Below, one piece after another: positions 6,476-13,658 of a stretch of DNA of 13,658 bases. Source of the stretch: Candidatus Bipolaricaulota bacterium (GTDB lineage Bacteria; Bipolaricaulota; Bipolaricaulia; UBA7950; UBA9294); the NCBI GenBank assembly GCA_003979035.1, contig RXOA01000053.1, positions 1-13,658 on the forward strand, read 5' to 3'. A model generated the notes under the pieces. The model saw only the letters and a list, made by a program, of their open reading frames with translations. It did not search any database and was not told the DNA's origin. The stretch's first letter is position 1, and each line of letters starts with the position of its first letter. Made by a program: the position numbers and the translations under genes.

Positions 6476-9373
6476 CTATTTCACCACCAAGCTGACCATC
6501 TTGCCGGGGATGGCGATCGTTTTGATGACGGACTTCCCGCCGAGCCACTCCTGGATCCGCGAATCGGCAAGCGCGGCTTTCGCAAGCGCCTCGCGGTCTT
6601 CGGCAACCTCGGAAGAAACAGCGACGCGGGCGCGAAGCTTGCCGTTGATCTGGACGGGGATCTCCACCATGTCTTGAACCAGCCCCGCTTCGTCGTAGCA
6701 CGGCCACGGCTGCTCCAGGATGGCGTCTTCGTGCCCCAATCCGCGCCACAACTCCTCGCAGACAAACGGCGCGAATGGCGACAAGATCAGCACCAGCCCG
6801 TCGGCCGCGATCCGAAGCAGCGCTCCGTCAATCTCCTCATCCGAATCGGTGTAGCGGCCGAGGTCATTGGCAAGTTCCATGATCGCCGCAACGGCGGTGT
6901 TGAAGCTGAACCGCTGCTCGACATCCTCGGTGACCTTCTTGATCGTGAAGTGACAGCGATGCCACAGCGCCTTGGCCGCATCATCGAAAGCGGCGACATC
7001 GGGGACAGCGCCTGGAGCGCTCATTCGATCCACATTGCCGAGGATCATGGTCCAGACACGTTTCAAGAACCGGTTCGCCCCGCGCACGCCTTCATCCAGC
7101 CAGTCGATATCGCGGTCCGGCGGCCCCATGAACATCGTGTACACCCGTTCGGTGTCCGCGCCGTACCGATCGATGATCTCGGTGGGATCAACGACGTTGC
7201 GCTTGGACTTCGACATCTTGAACGACGCCACCTCAAGCCTGCGTCCGCATTGAGGGCAACAGAGCGCCTCGTCGACCTGCTTGGGAAACAGCCAGCCATG
7301 TTCGCTGCAGCGGTAGGCCGGATGGCAGACCATGCCCTGTGTGAACAGGCGCCGGAACGGTTCCTCGAAACCAATGTGTCCCAGATCGTGCAGGGCCTTG
7401 GTGACGAAACGCGCGTACAGCAAATGGAGAATGGCGTGCTCCACGCCGCCGACGTACTGATCCACCGGCAGCCAATGATCGACATCCTGTTTGACAAACG
7501 CGTGATGCTCGTCCGTCGGCGAGATGAACCTCAGGAAGTACCACGACGAATCGACAAACGTGTCCATCGTATCCGTGTCGCGCCGAGCCGGACCGCCACA
7601 CTCCGGACAGGTCGTCTCCGCGTATCCCGGAATGTCGGCAAGTCCCATCTTGCCGATGAATTCCACGTCGGGAAGGAGCACCGGCAGTTGCTCCTCAGGA
7701 ACCGGAACGGTGCCGCACTTGTCGCAGTACACGATCGGAATCGGCGCCCCCCAATACCGCTGGCGGGAGATCAGCCAATCATGCAGCCGGTAGTTGATCG
7801 CGCCTTCGCCGATGCCCTTCTCCTCGAGCCACGCAATGACCTTCTCGGTCGCCGCCTCGCCGGACGTTCCAGAGAATGCTCCGGAGTGGATCATCTCGCC
7901 GTGGTCGGCGTGGAACAGCACATCCTGATACGCCGCCTCGGTGGCAACGAGATCCATTGCGACCGCCACATCAGACCCGTTGCCGTTGGCGACACGAGCG
8001 ACAATCTCCCGGTCGGCCTCGACCGAGGCGAGTTCGATCACGGCATCCGGGAATACGAACGCAAATCGACTCCCAACGACGCCGATCCAGCGTCCTTCCC
8101 GGACGTGTTCCTGAGCGGTCTTGAGGTACGCGTCGGCCTGCGACCGCTGCAAGGTCACCAGGTATTGCCCGCCCCGTTCTTCGATCGTCCATCCTGCCGC
8201 CTTGACGGCAGCCGCGAACCCATCTGCGACGTCCCTCTTCGCCACGGCGGATCGGATTTCATCGCGCAGCGGCGCGATCACCGGGACAATCGGCAACCCG
8301 AATTTCAGCGCGAACGCGAAGTCGCGCTCGTCGTGCGCCGGCACGGCCATGATCGCCCCTGTTCCGTAGCTCGTCAGCACATAGTCGGCGATCCACACCG
8401 GAACTTGCTTCCCGTTTACGGGATTGATCGCGTACCCACCGGTGAAGACGCCCGTCTTCTCCCGCTCGGTCGAGCTTCGGTCGATGTCACTCGCAAGCGC
8501 CGCCTGATGACGGTAGGCATGGACCGCGTCCCGCTGCTTGTCGGTGGTCAGTTTGTCGACGAGCGGATGCTCGGGAGCGAGCACCATGAACGTCGCTCCC
8601 CACAGCGTATCCGGTCGCGTGGTGAACACGACGATCTCGTCGCCGCTTTCCGTGCGGAAGGTGACTTCGGCGCCGAAACTCCTTCCGATCCAGTTCTCCT
8701 GCATCTTGCGGACGTTCTCCGGCCAGCCCTCAAGCGCGGCAAGGTCTTCCAGCAGCCGATCCGCGTAGTCGGTGATCCGGAAAAACCACTGCTCAAGATC
8801 CTTCGCCACCGGCGCCGTACCGCAGCGTTCGCAAACGCCGGCAACGACTTGCTCGTTGGCAAGCACGGTGTCGCACATGGGGCAGTAGTTGACGGTGGCC
8901 TTCTTCTTGTAGGCGAGGCCGTGCTTGTACAGCTCAAGGAACAGCCACTGCGTCCAGCGGTAATAGTCGGGAAGACAGGTCGTCACCTCGCGATCCCAAT
9001 CGAATTCCACCCCCCACGCCGCGAACTGCTTGCGGGCGTTGGTGATGTTCGAAAGCGTCCACTCACGCGGATGCACGTTGTTGTCGATTGCCGCGTTTTC
9101 CGCCGGAAGGCCGAAAGCATCCCATCCCATCGGATTGAGCACGTTGAAGCCGCGCATCATCTTTACTCGGGTAACGACGTCACCGATGATGTAGTTCCGT
9201 CCGTGCCCCACATGAAGGTAGCCCGAGGGATAGGGGAACATGTTGAGGTAATAGAATGTCTTGTCCCGCGATGCGACGTCGGAGCGGAAGAAGCCGCGGT
9301 CGGCCCAGAAGCTGCGCCAGCGCGCCTCGACCTCGGAAGGGTCGTAGGGCGGAATCGAGTGCTTGTCTACCAT
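6476..9373 (-). CDS. leuS: Leucyl-tRNA synthetase
   Basis: The 965-residue class I synthetase charges tRNA-Leu in the cytosol. HVGH (54-57) is the HIGH signature and KMSKS lies at 719-723. The CP1 editing domain is recognisable from TTRPDT (251-256) and AHDERD (346-351, with the conserved Asp347). Three Cys pairs suggest zinc sites: 164/167 with 181/184, 550/553 with 589/592, and a cluster at 705-709. The C-terminal end (PVQINGKLRARV onward) is the usual leuS tail. Bacterial enzymes are mostly 800-880 residues; the surplus is largely an insertion at about 371-485, after the editing core. The ATG overlaps the last codons and stop of the mutase gene by 7 nt, with GGGGAG upstream, so the two are probably translated together. 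Confidence 0.97.
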   Translation of the reverse strand: MVDKHSIPPYDPSEVEARWRSFWADRGFFRSDVASRDKTFYYLNMFPYPSGYLHVGHGRNYIIGDVVTRVKMMRGFNVLNPMGWDAFGLPAENAAIDNNVHPREWTLSNITNARKQFAAWGVEFDWDREVTTCLPDYYRWTQWLFLELYKHGLAYKKKATVNYCPMCDTVLANEQVVAGVCERCGTAPVAKDLEQWFFRITDYADRLLEDLAALEGWPENVRKMQENWIGRSFGAEVTFRTESGDEIVVFTTRPDTLWGATFMVLAPEHPLVDKLTTDKQRDAVHAYRHQAALASDIDRSSTEREKTGVFTGGYAINPVNGKQVPVWIADYVLTSYGTGAIMAVPAHDERDFAFALKFGLPIVPVIAPLRDEIRSAVAKRDVADGFAAAVKAAGWTIEERGGQYLVTLQRSQADAYLKTAQEHVREGRWIGVVGSRFAFVFPDAVIELASVEADREIVARVANGNGSDVAVAMDLVATEAAYQDVLFHADHGEMIHSGAFSGTSGEAATEKVIAWLEEKGIGEGAINYRLHDWLISRQRYWGAPIPIVYCDKCGTVPVPEEQLPVLLPDVEFIGKMGLADIPGYAETTCPECGGPARRDTDTMDTFVDSSWYFLRFISPTDEHHAFVKQDVDHWLPVDQYVGGVEHAILHLLYARFVTKALHDLGHIGFEEPFRRLFTQGMVCHPAYRCSEHGWLFPKQVDEALCCPQCGRRLEVASFKMSKSKRNVVDPTEIIDRYGADTERVYTMFMGPPDRDIDWLDEGVRGANRFLKRVWTMILGNVDRMSAPGAVPDVAAFDDAAKALWHRCHFTIKKVTEDVEQRFSFNTAVAAIMELANDLGRYTDSDEEIDGALLRIAADGLVLILSPFAPFVCEELWRGLGHEDAILEQPWPCYDEAGLVQDMVEIPVQINGKLRARVAVSSEVAEDREALAKAALADSRIQEWLGGKSVIKTIAIPGKMVSLVVK

Positions 9374-10851
9374 AGTGTGAGATCTCCCCGTGCAAGTCTT
9401 TCCGCCTCGGCGAGCATGAGATCCACGTCACGCTTCGAACCCATCTCGCAGTACAGGCGGAGGATTGGCTCGGTTCCCGAAGCCCGGAACAACAGCCATC
9501 CTTTGTCGAATCTTAGCTTAACGCCGTCCAGAGTCTCAACGGCGCGCACGGGGCGGTTGGCGAACCGATCGGGGGGAGCCTCACGCAGTCGCTCCACAAC
9601 CTCGATGCGATTCTCGACGACCATATCGTTTCGGCGATAGACGTGGAGACCAAGATCTTCATGCAGCCGGCGGACAAGTCCGCTGATCGGGACATCCATG
9701 CTCGCCGCAATCTCCGCAAACAACATCGAGAGAAGCACACCATCGCGGTCGGGAATGTGCCCACGCACGGCGTAGCTGCCGCTTTCCTCGCCGGCAAGCA
9801 ACACGTCGTGCTTCATCAGCATCTCGGCGGCGAAGCGAAAGCCAATCGGCACCTCGTACAGCTCCAGCCCGTGGGCCTCGGCAAGCTGGGTGACCATGTC
9901 CGACAGGTTGAACGATTTCACGACCGCGCCGCGCCACCCTTTCTCTTCGACCAGATAGCGCAACAGCAGGGCATAGACTTCGTGGGCGTTGATGTATCCG
10001 CCCTTCTCATCCATCACGCCGAGCCGGTCGCCATCGCCGTCCGTAGCCACGCCGATCATCCGGCGCGGTTCTTTCCGCCGCGATGCCAGGACCGCTCGAA
10101 GCGGGATCAGATTGTGCTCCAGCGGCTCCGGTCCGCGCCCACCAAACAGCGGATCGCGCGACCCGCGGATCTGGAGGTAGGGAACATCGATCTCTTTGAG
10201 CAATTGGGCCACGTACCCCTGCGCCGACCCGTACATCGAGTCAATCACGACCAGCAATGGAGAGGCCTTGAGTCGCTCCGGATCGATGAGCTTCCGAACC
10301 TGTGCCAGGAAAGGCGTTCGAAGATCCACCGCACGGATCGAAGAAGCCGTGCAAGCAGGTTCGATGACGTCGCCGCCAAGAAGGGCTTCGATCGCACGGG
10401 TCACGTCAGCCGGCGCCGAGCCGCCGAACTCGGCCTTAACCTTGAGTCCGTTGTAGATCGAGGGGTTGTGGCTGGCGGTAAACATAATCCCCGCTGCGGC
10501 GCGGCGCTCCATCACCGCATACGAAATCGCCGGCGTCGGCACCGGCGCATCGGCTACCGCAACCGGAATACCTGCATCATGGATCAGTCGGGCGAAGTGC
10601 CACGCGAACTCGCGCGAAAGGAATCGCAGGTCATAGCCGACCACCACGCCGTTGGCGGCGGGGCGGTATTCGGTGCCCCAATCCGTGTACACCGCTTGCT
10701 CTTTGCGTTGAGACGACATCAGATACTTGGCGATCGCTCCCGCCGCCCGTCCGACGTTGGCAAAGGTGAACTCGCGTGCGATTACACCACGCCATCCGTC
10801 AGTGCCAAACTTTATGCCGTCTACGACGCTTTTTTTCTCGTCGGCTGCCAC
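9367..10851 (-). CDS. Phosphoglucomutase / phosphomannomutase family protein
   Basis: This 494-residue alpha-D-phosphohexomutase interconverts hexose 1- and 6-phosphates in the cytosol. All four signatures are present: TASHNP (125-130) with phosphoserine Ser127, the magnesium loop DGDGDR (271-276), the sugar-selecting GEESGS (354-359), and the phosphate-binding RASGTEP (456-462). GEESGS does not by itself settle glucose versus mannose. I chose the GTG at 10851 because GGGGGAG lies four bases upstream and the protein then starts a few residues before the conserved IKFGTDGWRG. The open frame extends to an ATG at 10950, but those extra residues are out of family and overlap the upstream gene. 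Even so it overlaps that gene by 53 nt. It probably supplies hexose 1-phosphate for polysaccharide or lipid sugar synthesis. Confidence 0.93.
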   Translation of the reverse strand: MAADEKKSVVDGIKFGTDGWRGVIAREFTFANVGRAAGAIAKYLMSSQRKEQAVYTDWGTEYRPAANGVVVGYDLRFLSREFAWHFARLIHDAGIPVAVADAPVPTPAISYAVMERRAAAGIMFTASHNPSIYNGLKVKAEFGGSAPADVTRAIEALLGGDVIEPACTASSIRAVDLRTPFLAQVRKLIDPERLKASPLLVVIDSMYGSAQGYVAQLLKEIDVPYLQIRGSRDPLFGGRGPEPLEHNLIPLRAVLASRRKEPRRMIGVATDGDGDRLGVMDEKGGYINAHEVYALLLRYLVEEKGWRGAVVKSFNLSDMVTQLAEAHGLELYEVPIGFRFAAEMLMKHDVLLAGEESGSYAVRGHIPDRDGVLLSMLFAEIAASMDVPISGLVRRLHEDLGLHVYRRNDMVVENRIEVVERLREAPPDRFANRPVRAVETLDGVKLRFDKGWLLFRASGTEPILRLYCEMGSKRDVDLMLAEAERLARGDLTLW

Positions 10852-11098
10852 TTCGCTCCCCCATACGTGCCCGCGATATCGAGTTGATCCGTTCCACATT
10901 TCCAGGAAGCTCAAGATCTCCCCTCGCGAGAATCTTCCGAAGAAGCTCATACGGGATCGACGCCTCGATCCAGATGGAATCGATGTCGACCACGCCGTTC
11001 TTCACCGGCACACGAGCGATCGCTTGCTCCACCGTCTTCTTGTAGCGGCCGAACATCTCTTTTTCGTTCGGCTGAATCGTGGTTTCTTCCGTTCCCAT
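10799..11098 (-). CDS. Small protein of unknown function, first gene of the operon
   Basis: I do not recognise this 99-residue protein. Residues 1-75 look real: an acidic start, a helix (EMFGRYKKTVEQAIARV), a short strand-like stretch (NGVVDIDSIWI) and a further helix with a turn (YELLRKILARGDLELPGNV). That is compatible with a small winged-helix fold, but no DNA-binding signature is certain. The last 20 or so residues are very Arg/Lys-rich because the frame runs into the mutase gene out of phase; they may carry no function. A purine-rich site (GGGAAGGGG) precedes ATG 11098, and a good promoter lies 37 nt upstream. Its place as leader of the mutase-leuS operon hints at regulation or translational coupling; this is inference. 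Confidence 0.65.
   Translation of the reverse strand: MGTEETTIQPNEKEMFGRYKKTVEQAIARVPVKNGVVDIDSIWIEASIPYELLRKILARGDLELPGNVERINSISRARMGERSGSRREKKRRRRHKVWH
10856..10862 (-). promoter_or_regulatory. Ribosome binding site deciding the mutase start
   Basis: The minus strand reads GGGGGAG, four bases before GTG 10851. It lies inside the upstream 99-codon frame, so ribosomes translating that gene pass over it. This supports coupled translation and argues against the longer ATG start at 10950. Confidence 0.55.
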
Positions 11099-11134
11099 CC
11101 CCGCCCCTTCCCGGTCGACTTCTCCGGACGTGCG

Positions 11135-11163
11135 ATCATATCACAGCTTTCGACACCTGTAAA
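11135..11163 (-). promoter_or_regulatory. Promoter of the leftward mutase-leuS operon
   Basis: On the minus strand TTTACA (11158-11163) and TATGAT (11135-11140) are spaced 17 nt apart, each five of six matches to the sigma-70-type consensus. Transcription would start near 11128, about 30 nt before ATG 11098. This is the best promoter in the window and fits constitutive expression. Confidence 0.75.
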
Positions 11164-11253
11164 GCACGAAACCTCGTCCAGCCCTGCATTCAAGCCGCTC
11201 TTCAGCTCGTGCTGCAATCCCCCACCGACGATTCGTGCGACCGTCGTCGCCGA

Positions 11254-11284
11254 CCGCGGGCCGCCGCTTTCGGGCGACCCGCGG
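11254..11284. repeat. GC-rich inverted repeat upstream of the protease promoter
   Basis: CCGCGGG (11254-11260) pairs with CCCGCGG (11278-11284); after one C-A mismatch, CGCC (11262-11265) pairs with GGCG (11273-11276), leaving a 7-nt loop. The repeat covers the place of the -35 box of the protease promoter. Genes on the two sides are divergent, so it does not terminate a transcript that I can see; an operator is possible. Confidence 0.45.
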
Positions 11285-11288
11285 CCTA

Positions 11289-11297
11289 TGGTACAAT
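11289..11297 (+). promoter_or_regulatory. Extended -10 promoter of the protease gene
   Basis: TGGTACAAT combines a TGn extension with TACAAT, five of six matches to the -10 consensus. There is no good -35 box at 16-18 nt; an inverted repeat occupies that space. Transcription would start about 15 nt before ATG 11319. Confidence 0.55.
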
Positions 11298-11318
11298 GCG
11301 CGAAACCGAGGGGGTCTA

Positions 11319-13538
11319 ATGAACCATCTGAATAGGATTCTTCTCCTGTCAGCGCTAATCGTTGCCTGTCTGATGTTTGGCCTCCTTCCCGGCTACGCGG
11401 GCACCCTTCATCCCGACCTCGTCAGCATTCTTTCGTTGACGGAGACAAGCGACGCGGTGGCCTCTCCGGCACGCGCCGAGCCAATCGCTTCGCTGCGTTT
11501 TCTCGAGCAAACGGCCGTCTACAGCTTCGGTGGACAGGTTGAGCTGCCGCTTTCGCAGATCCTCGACGGACTGCTGGGAACATCTCTTCGCATTGGGGTT
11601 CTCGTCAAGACCGTCGGCGAGCGGGCGCTCGACGACGATTCCTTTCTCGATATCCCGTTGCAGTTTGCGACGGGGACCATCGCCGGCATGCGCGTCTCCG
11701 CAGCGGAACTGGCGCGGCTTGCCGCGTCGGATGATGTGGACTACGTGGAACCGGCCTGGAGAACACAGCCGGCGCTCGACGATAGCATCCCGGCAATTCA
11801 TGCGGACGCATTGAGGCTCGTCTCGCCGACGCTCACCGGTGAAGGCGTCTTGATCGGGATTGTCGATACCGGGGTCGACTACACACATCTCGACTTTCGA
11901 ACCGACGAGACCGGTGACGGCTTCGAGGAGAGTTCGCGCATCGTCTCGATTTGGGATCAGACTCAGGGGCTATTCGGGATTCGCTACGACAGGGAAGATA
12001 TTGAGCGCGATCTACGACTGGGATTCGGCTCGGATCAAGGAATCGTGCGCGAGGCGGACACGGACGGTCACGGAACGAGCGTGCTCGGGATCGCCGCGGG
12101 GGACGGTTCGTCATCGGCGGCCGGATTGGTCGGCGTGGCGCCGGGCGCCGACTTGATCGTCGTCAAGACCCCGTTCTATACGTCGGATATTCTTGCCGGT
12201 GTGGAGTTCATCCTCGACGAAGCGGCCGCGCTTGGGCAGCCCGTGGTCGTAAACTTGAGTCTCGGCGGACACTCCGGCCCACACGATGGGACAAGCCTGT
12301 TTGAACAAGGGTTGACCGAGCTGGCTGTGGAGTCCGGCGCGGCGATTGTCGTCTCCGCCGGGAACGAGGGTGATGAGACAATCCATGTTTCACAGACGTT
12401 GGCCGTGGGCGGGTCGTACACATTCTCGGTCGCTCCCACCTCGATCTCCACCGAACTTGAGATTTGGTATCCGGGAGCGTCTTCGTTCGCACTGCGCGTG
12501 GTCGCCCCGAGTGGCGAGACGGTCCACGTCCCTGCCGGAGCAACAGGATCGCTCATCACCCCTCACGGCAGCCTCTATGTGGACAACGCATCGTTTGGCG
12601 TGAGTTCGTTGAATGGGGACGCGGAGGCAAGCGTCCGCTTGAGCGCCTTGAGCGGAGCCGCTTGGACGATCACCGTGTCAAACCAGCTCGGGGGCGGCAC
12701 GTTCCACGGATGGATCACCTCGGGAAGCGCCGCGTTCCATGGTGGGGATTCGGCCTATACCATCGCCGAGCCGGGGAACGCCTTCGGGATCATTACCGTC
12801 GGCTCGTTCAACAGCAAGAGCCAGTGGATCTCATCCAGCGGCTCCGTGGACTACCGTGTGGAGTTCCCCGTGGGGGCATTCTCTTCGTTCAGCAGCCAGG
12901 GTCCCACGAGGGACGGCCGCATCAAGCCGGATCTCTCCGCGCCGGGCGCCTGGATCATGTCAAGCGCCTCCAGCGACGCGTGGCCGTCCCCGATGTCGCT
13001 TCATCCCGACGGCCAGCATGTCGCCTCCGCCGGAACCAGCTTCGCAGCACCTCATGTCAGCGGGGTCATTGCCCTGATGTTGTCGCTGGCGCCATCGCTT
13101 TCCGTGAACGCGCTTCTCGACAAGCTTACGGATACAGCCCGTAGCGACCTGTTCACCGGCTCGGTGCCAAATCTTCGTTGGGGATTCGGGAAACTCGACG
13201 CGCAGGAAGCAGCGATTTCCATCATCCCTGACGACCCGGATCCGCCGCCAGCGGCGGTGGAAGTGCCCGAACTCGACATTCTCACCAATCCCGCGTCCAC
13301 GATCGCCGAATTCGCGGTGGCTGTCCCCGCCGGCACGACATCGGCGGTGCTCAAGATCTACTCGATCCTTGGCGCGCTCGTGTATTCGGCGCCCATTGAG
13401 GCCGATGCCGAAAGTTCCATCTATACATGGGATCTGACAAGCGCGCGCGGTGGGCCGGCGGCCAACGGGCTCTACCTGTGCGTCCTGGTGACCCCGCGCG
13501 ACAAATCGGAAACAGCAAGGCTGGTGATCGACCGATGA
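11319..13538 (+). CDS. Exported subtilisin-like S8 protease, CspA-like, with C-terminal sorting-type domain
   Basis: The 739-residue product has a signal peptide (1-27, ending GYAG) and a propeptide whose end, LAASDDVDYVEPA, is typical of I9-type prodomains. The S8 triad is Asp183 (IVDTGVDYTHLDF), His251 (DTDGHGTS) and Ser574 (AGTSFAAPHVSG), with oxyanion Asn349 (SAGNEG). The Asp-His stretch contains IWDQT and a YDREDIE segment, as in CspA-like subtilases. About 225 residues separate Asn349 and Ser574 against some 66 in subtilisin; residues about 355-480 form a beta-rich inserted domain. A proline-rich linker (638-646) leads to a C-terminal Ig-like domain (about 650-739) with NPAS, KIYSILGALVY and ANGLYL, resembling type IX sorting or FlgD-like domains. 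ATG 11319 follows GAGGGGG; an upstream in-frame ATG at 11235 lies before the promoter and would spoil the signal peptide. Confidence 0.9.
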   Translation: MNHLNRILLLSALIVACLMFGLLPGYAGTLHPDLVSILSLTETSDAVASPARAEPIASLRFLEQTAVYSFGGQVELPLSQILDGLLGTSLRIGVLVKTVGERALDDDSFLDIPLQFATGTIAGMRVSAAELARLAASDDVDYVEPAWRTQPALDDSIPAIHADALRLVSPTLTGEGVLIGIVDTGVDYTHLDFRTDETGDGFEESSRIVSIWDQTQGLFGIRYDREDIERDLRLGFGSDQGIVREADTDGHGTSVLGIAAGDGSSSAAGLVGVAPGADLIVVKTPFYTSDILAGVEFILDEAAALGQPVVVNLSLGGHSGPHDGTSLFEQGLTELAVESGAAIVVSAGNEGDETIHVSQTLAVGGSYTFSVAPTSISTELEIWYPGASSFALRVVAPSGETVHVPAGATGSLITPHGSLYVDNASFGVSSLNGDAEASVRLSALSGAAWTITVSNQLGGGTFHGWITSGSAAFHGGDSAYTIAEPGNAFGIITVGSFNSKSQWISSSGSVDYRVEFPVGAFSSFSSQGPTRDGRIKPDLSAPGAWIMSSASSDAWPSPMSLHPDGQHVASAGTSFAAPHVSGVIALMLSLAPSLSVNALLDKLTDTARSDLFTGSVPNLRWGFGKLDAQEAAISIIPDDPDPPPAAVEVPELDILTNPASTIAEFAVAVPAGTTSAVLKIYSILGALVYSAPIEADAESSIYTWDLTSARGGPAANGLYLCVLVTPRDKSETARLVIDR

Positions 13539-13658
13539 GCAAGCCCTGGATTCTCCTGGCCGTCCTGCCGTGGATGCTCGTCGCCGTGATGGCGACCGCG
13601 GCTTCGCATGAGTTTGAGCCGGATCACATCGCCGAATTGCTTGAGCTTCCGTACCAAG
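13535..13658 (+). CDS. Start of an exported protein, cut by the window end
   Basis: The ATG overlaps the protease stop (ATGA), so the two are probably translated together. Only 41 complete codons are visible. They begin MSKPWILLAVLPWMLVAV, a typical signal peptide with likely cleavage after ATAA or ATA near residue 23. The exported part begins with an acidic stretch (HEFEPDHIAELLELP). Too little is visible to name a family. A coupled exported partner of the protease, such as a substrate, inhibitor or second protease, is possible. The early residues loosely recall the start of the mature protease (LHPDLVSILSL), which may point to a related protein. Confidence 0.7.
   Translation, partial: MSKPWILLAVLPWMLVAVMATAASHEFEPDHIAELLELPYQ

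Noticed and set aside
6464..9640. Very long plus-strand open frame of 1058 codons opposite leuS and the end of the mutase gene
   Set aside because: The minus strand encodes a full leucyl-tRNA synthetase with all signatures. The plus frame has the Arg/His/Asp-rich composition of an antisense shadow in GC-rich DNA and no family motif.
10830..10836. Programmed -1 frameshift at A-AAA-AAG
   Set aside because: The heptamer is in the right phase in the small gene, but a -1 slip leads to the third frame, not into the mutase frame.
9643..10887. Plus-strand open frame of 414 codons opposite the mutase gene
   Set aside because: The mutase on the other strand has all four family signatures; the plus frame shows no recognisable domain.
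9367..10950. Longer mutase starting at ATG 10950
   Set aside because: The extra 33 residues precede the normal family start, overlap the upstream gene by over 150 nt, and a GGGGGAG-GTG start fits better.
11235..11318. Longer protease starting at the in-frame ATG 11235
   Set aside because: It lies upstream of the probable promoter and places an Arg-rich stretch of 28 residues before a perfect signal peptide; ATG 11319 has its own ribosome binding site.

Overview
The window is about 13.7 kb of bacterial DNA with six complete protein genes that can be assigned at least to a family, two complete genes of unknown function, one gene cut by the right edge, and one tRNA gene. The organism cannot be named from this alone. 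It is a moderately GC-rich bacterium that exports large proteins: a probable lipoprotein, a secreted phosphoesterase, and a subtilisin-type protease with a C-terminal beta-sandwich like those used for type IX secretion or the related FlgD-like fold. That suggests an uncultured lineage near the FCB group or a deep-branching candidate phylum; this is a weak inference.

Left part (1 to about 4110). The DNA is gene-poor and relatively AT-rich. It holds a small four-helix membrane protein of unknown function (minus strand), about 600 bp without a gene but with several hairpins, and an 814-residue exported protein joining a right-handed beta-helix to a clan-A-type glycoside hydrolase barrel. It ends at a complete tRNA-Ala(GGC) gene on the minus strand. 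Two degenerate copies of a roughly 20-nt sequence matching the 3' end of that tRNA (plus the bases just beyond it) lie further left, at 28-73 and 1169-1214, in the same orientation. They cut the left part into units of about 1.1 kb and 2.9 kb. With the step in base composition at the tRNA, this looks like an old accessory region built up at the tRNA-Ala 3' end.

Middle part (4184 to 11098). A secreted purple-acid-phosphatase-like metallophosphoesterase reads rightward and converges on a leftward operon. In transcription order the operon is a 99-residue protein of unknown function, a phosphoglucomutase/phosphomannomutase, leucyl-tRNA synthetase, and a HAD-type D,D-heptose-1,7-bisphosphate phosphatase relative. 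The genes overlap or lie 4 nt apart, and a good sigma-70-type promoter (TTTACA, 17 nt, TATGAT) sits in front of the first. The hexose-phosphate mutase and the heptose-phosphatase relative may both serve surface polysaccharide synthesis; leuS is a housekeeping passenger.

Right part (11099 to 13658). A divergent intergenic region with an extended -10 promoter and a GC-rich inverted repeat precedes an exported S8 protease of the CspA-like type, with a large beta-rich insertion between the oxyanion Asn and the catalytic Ser. Its stop codon overlaps the ATG of a further exported protein (ATGA), which is cut off by the window end.
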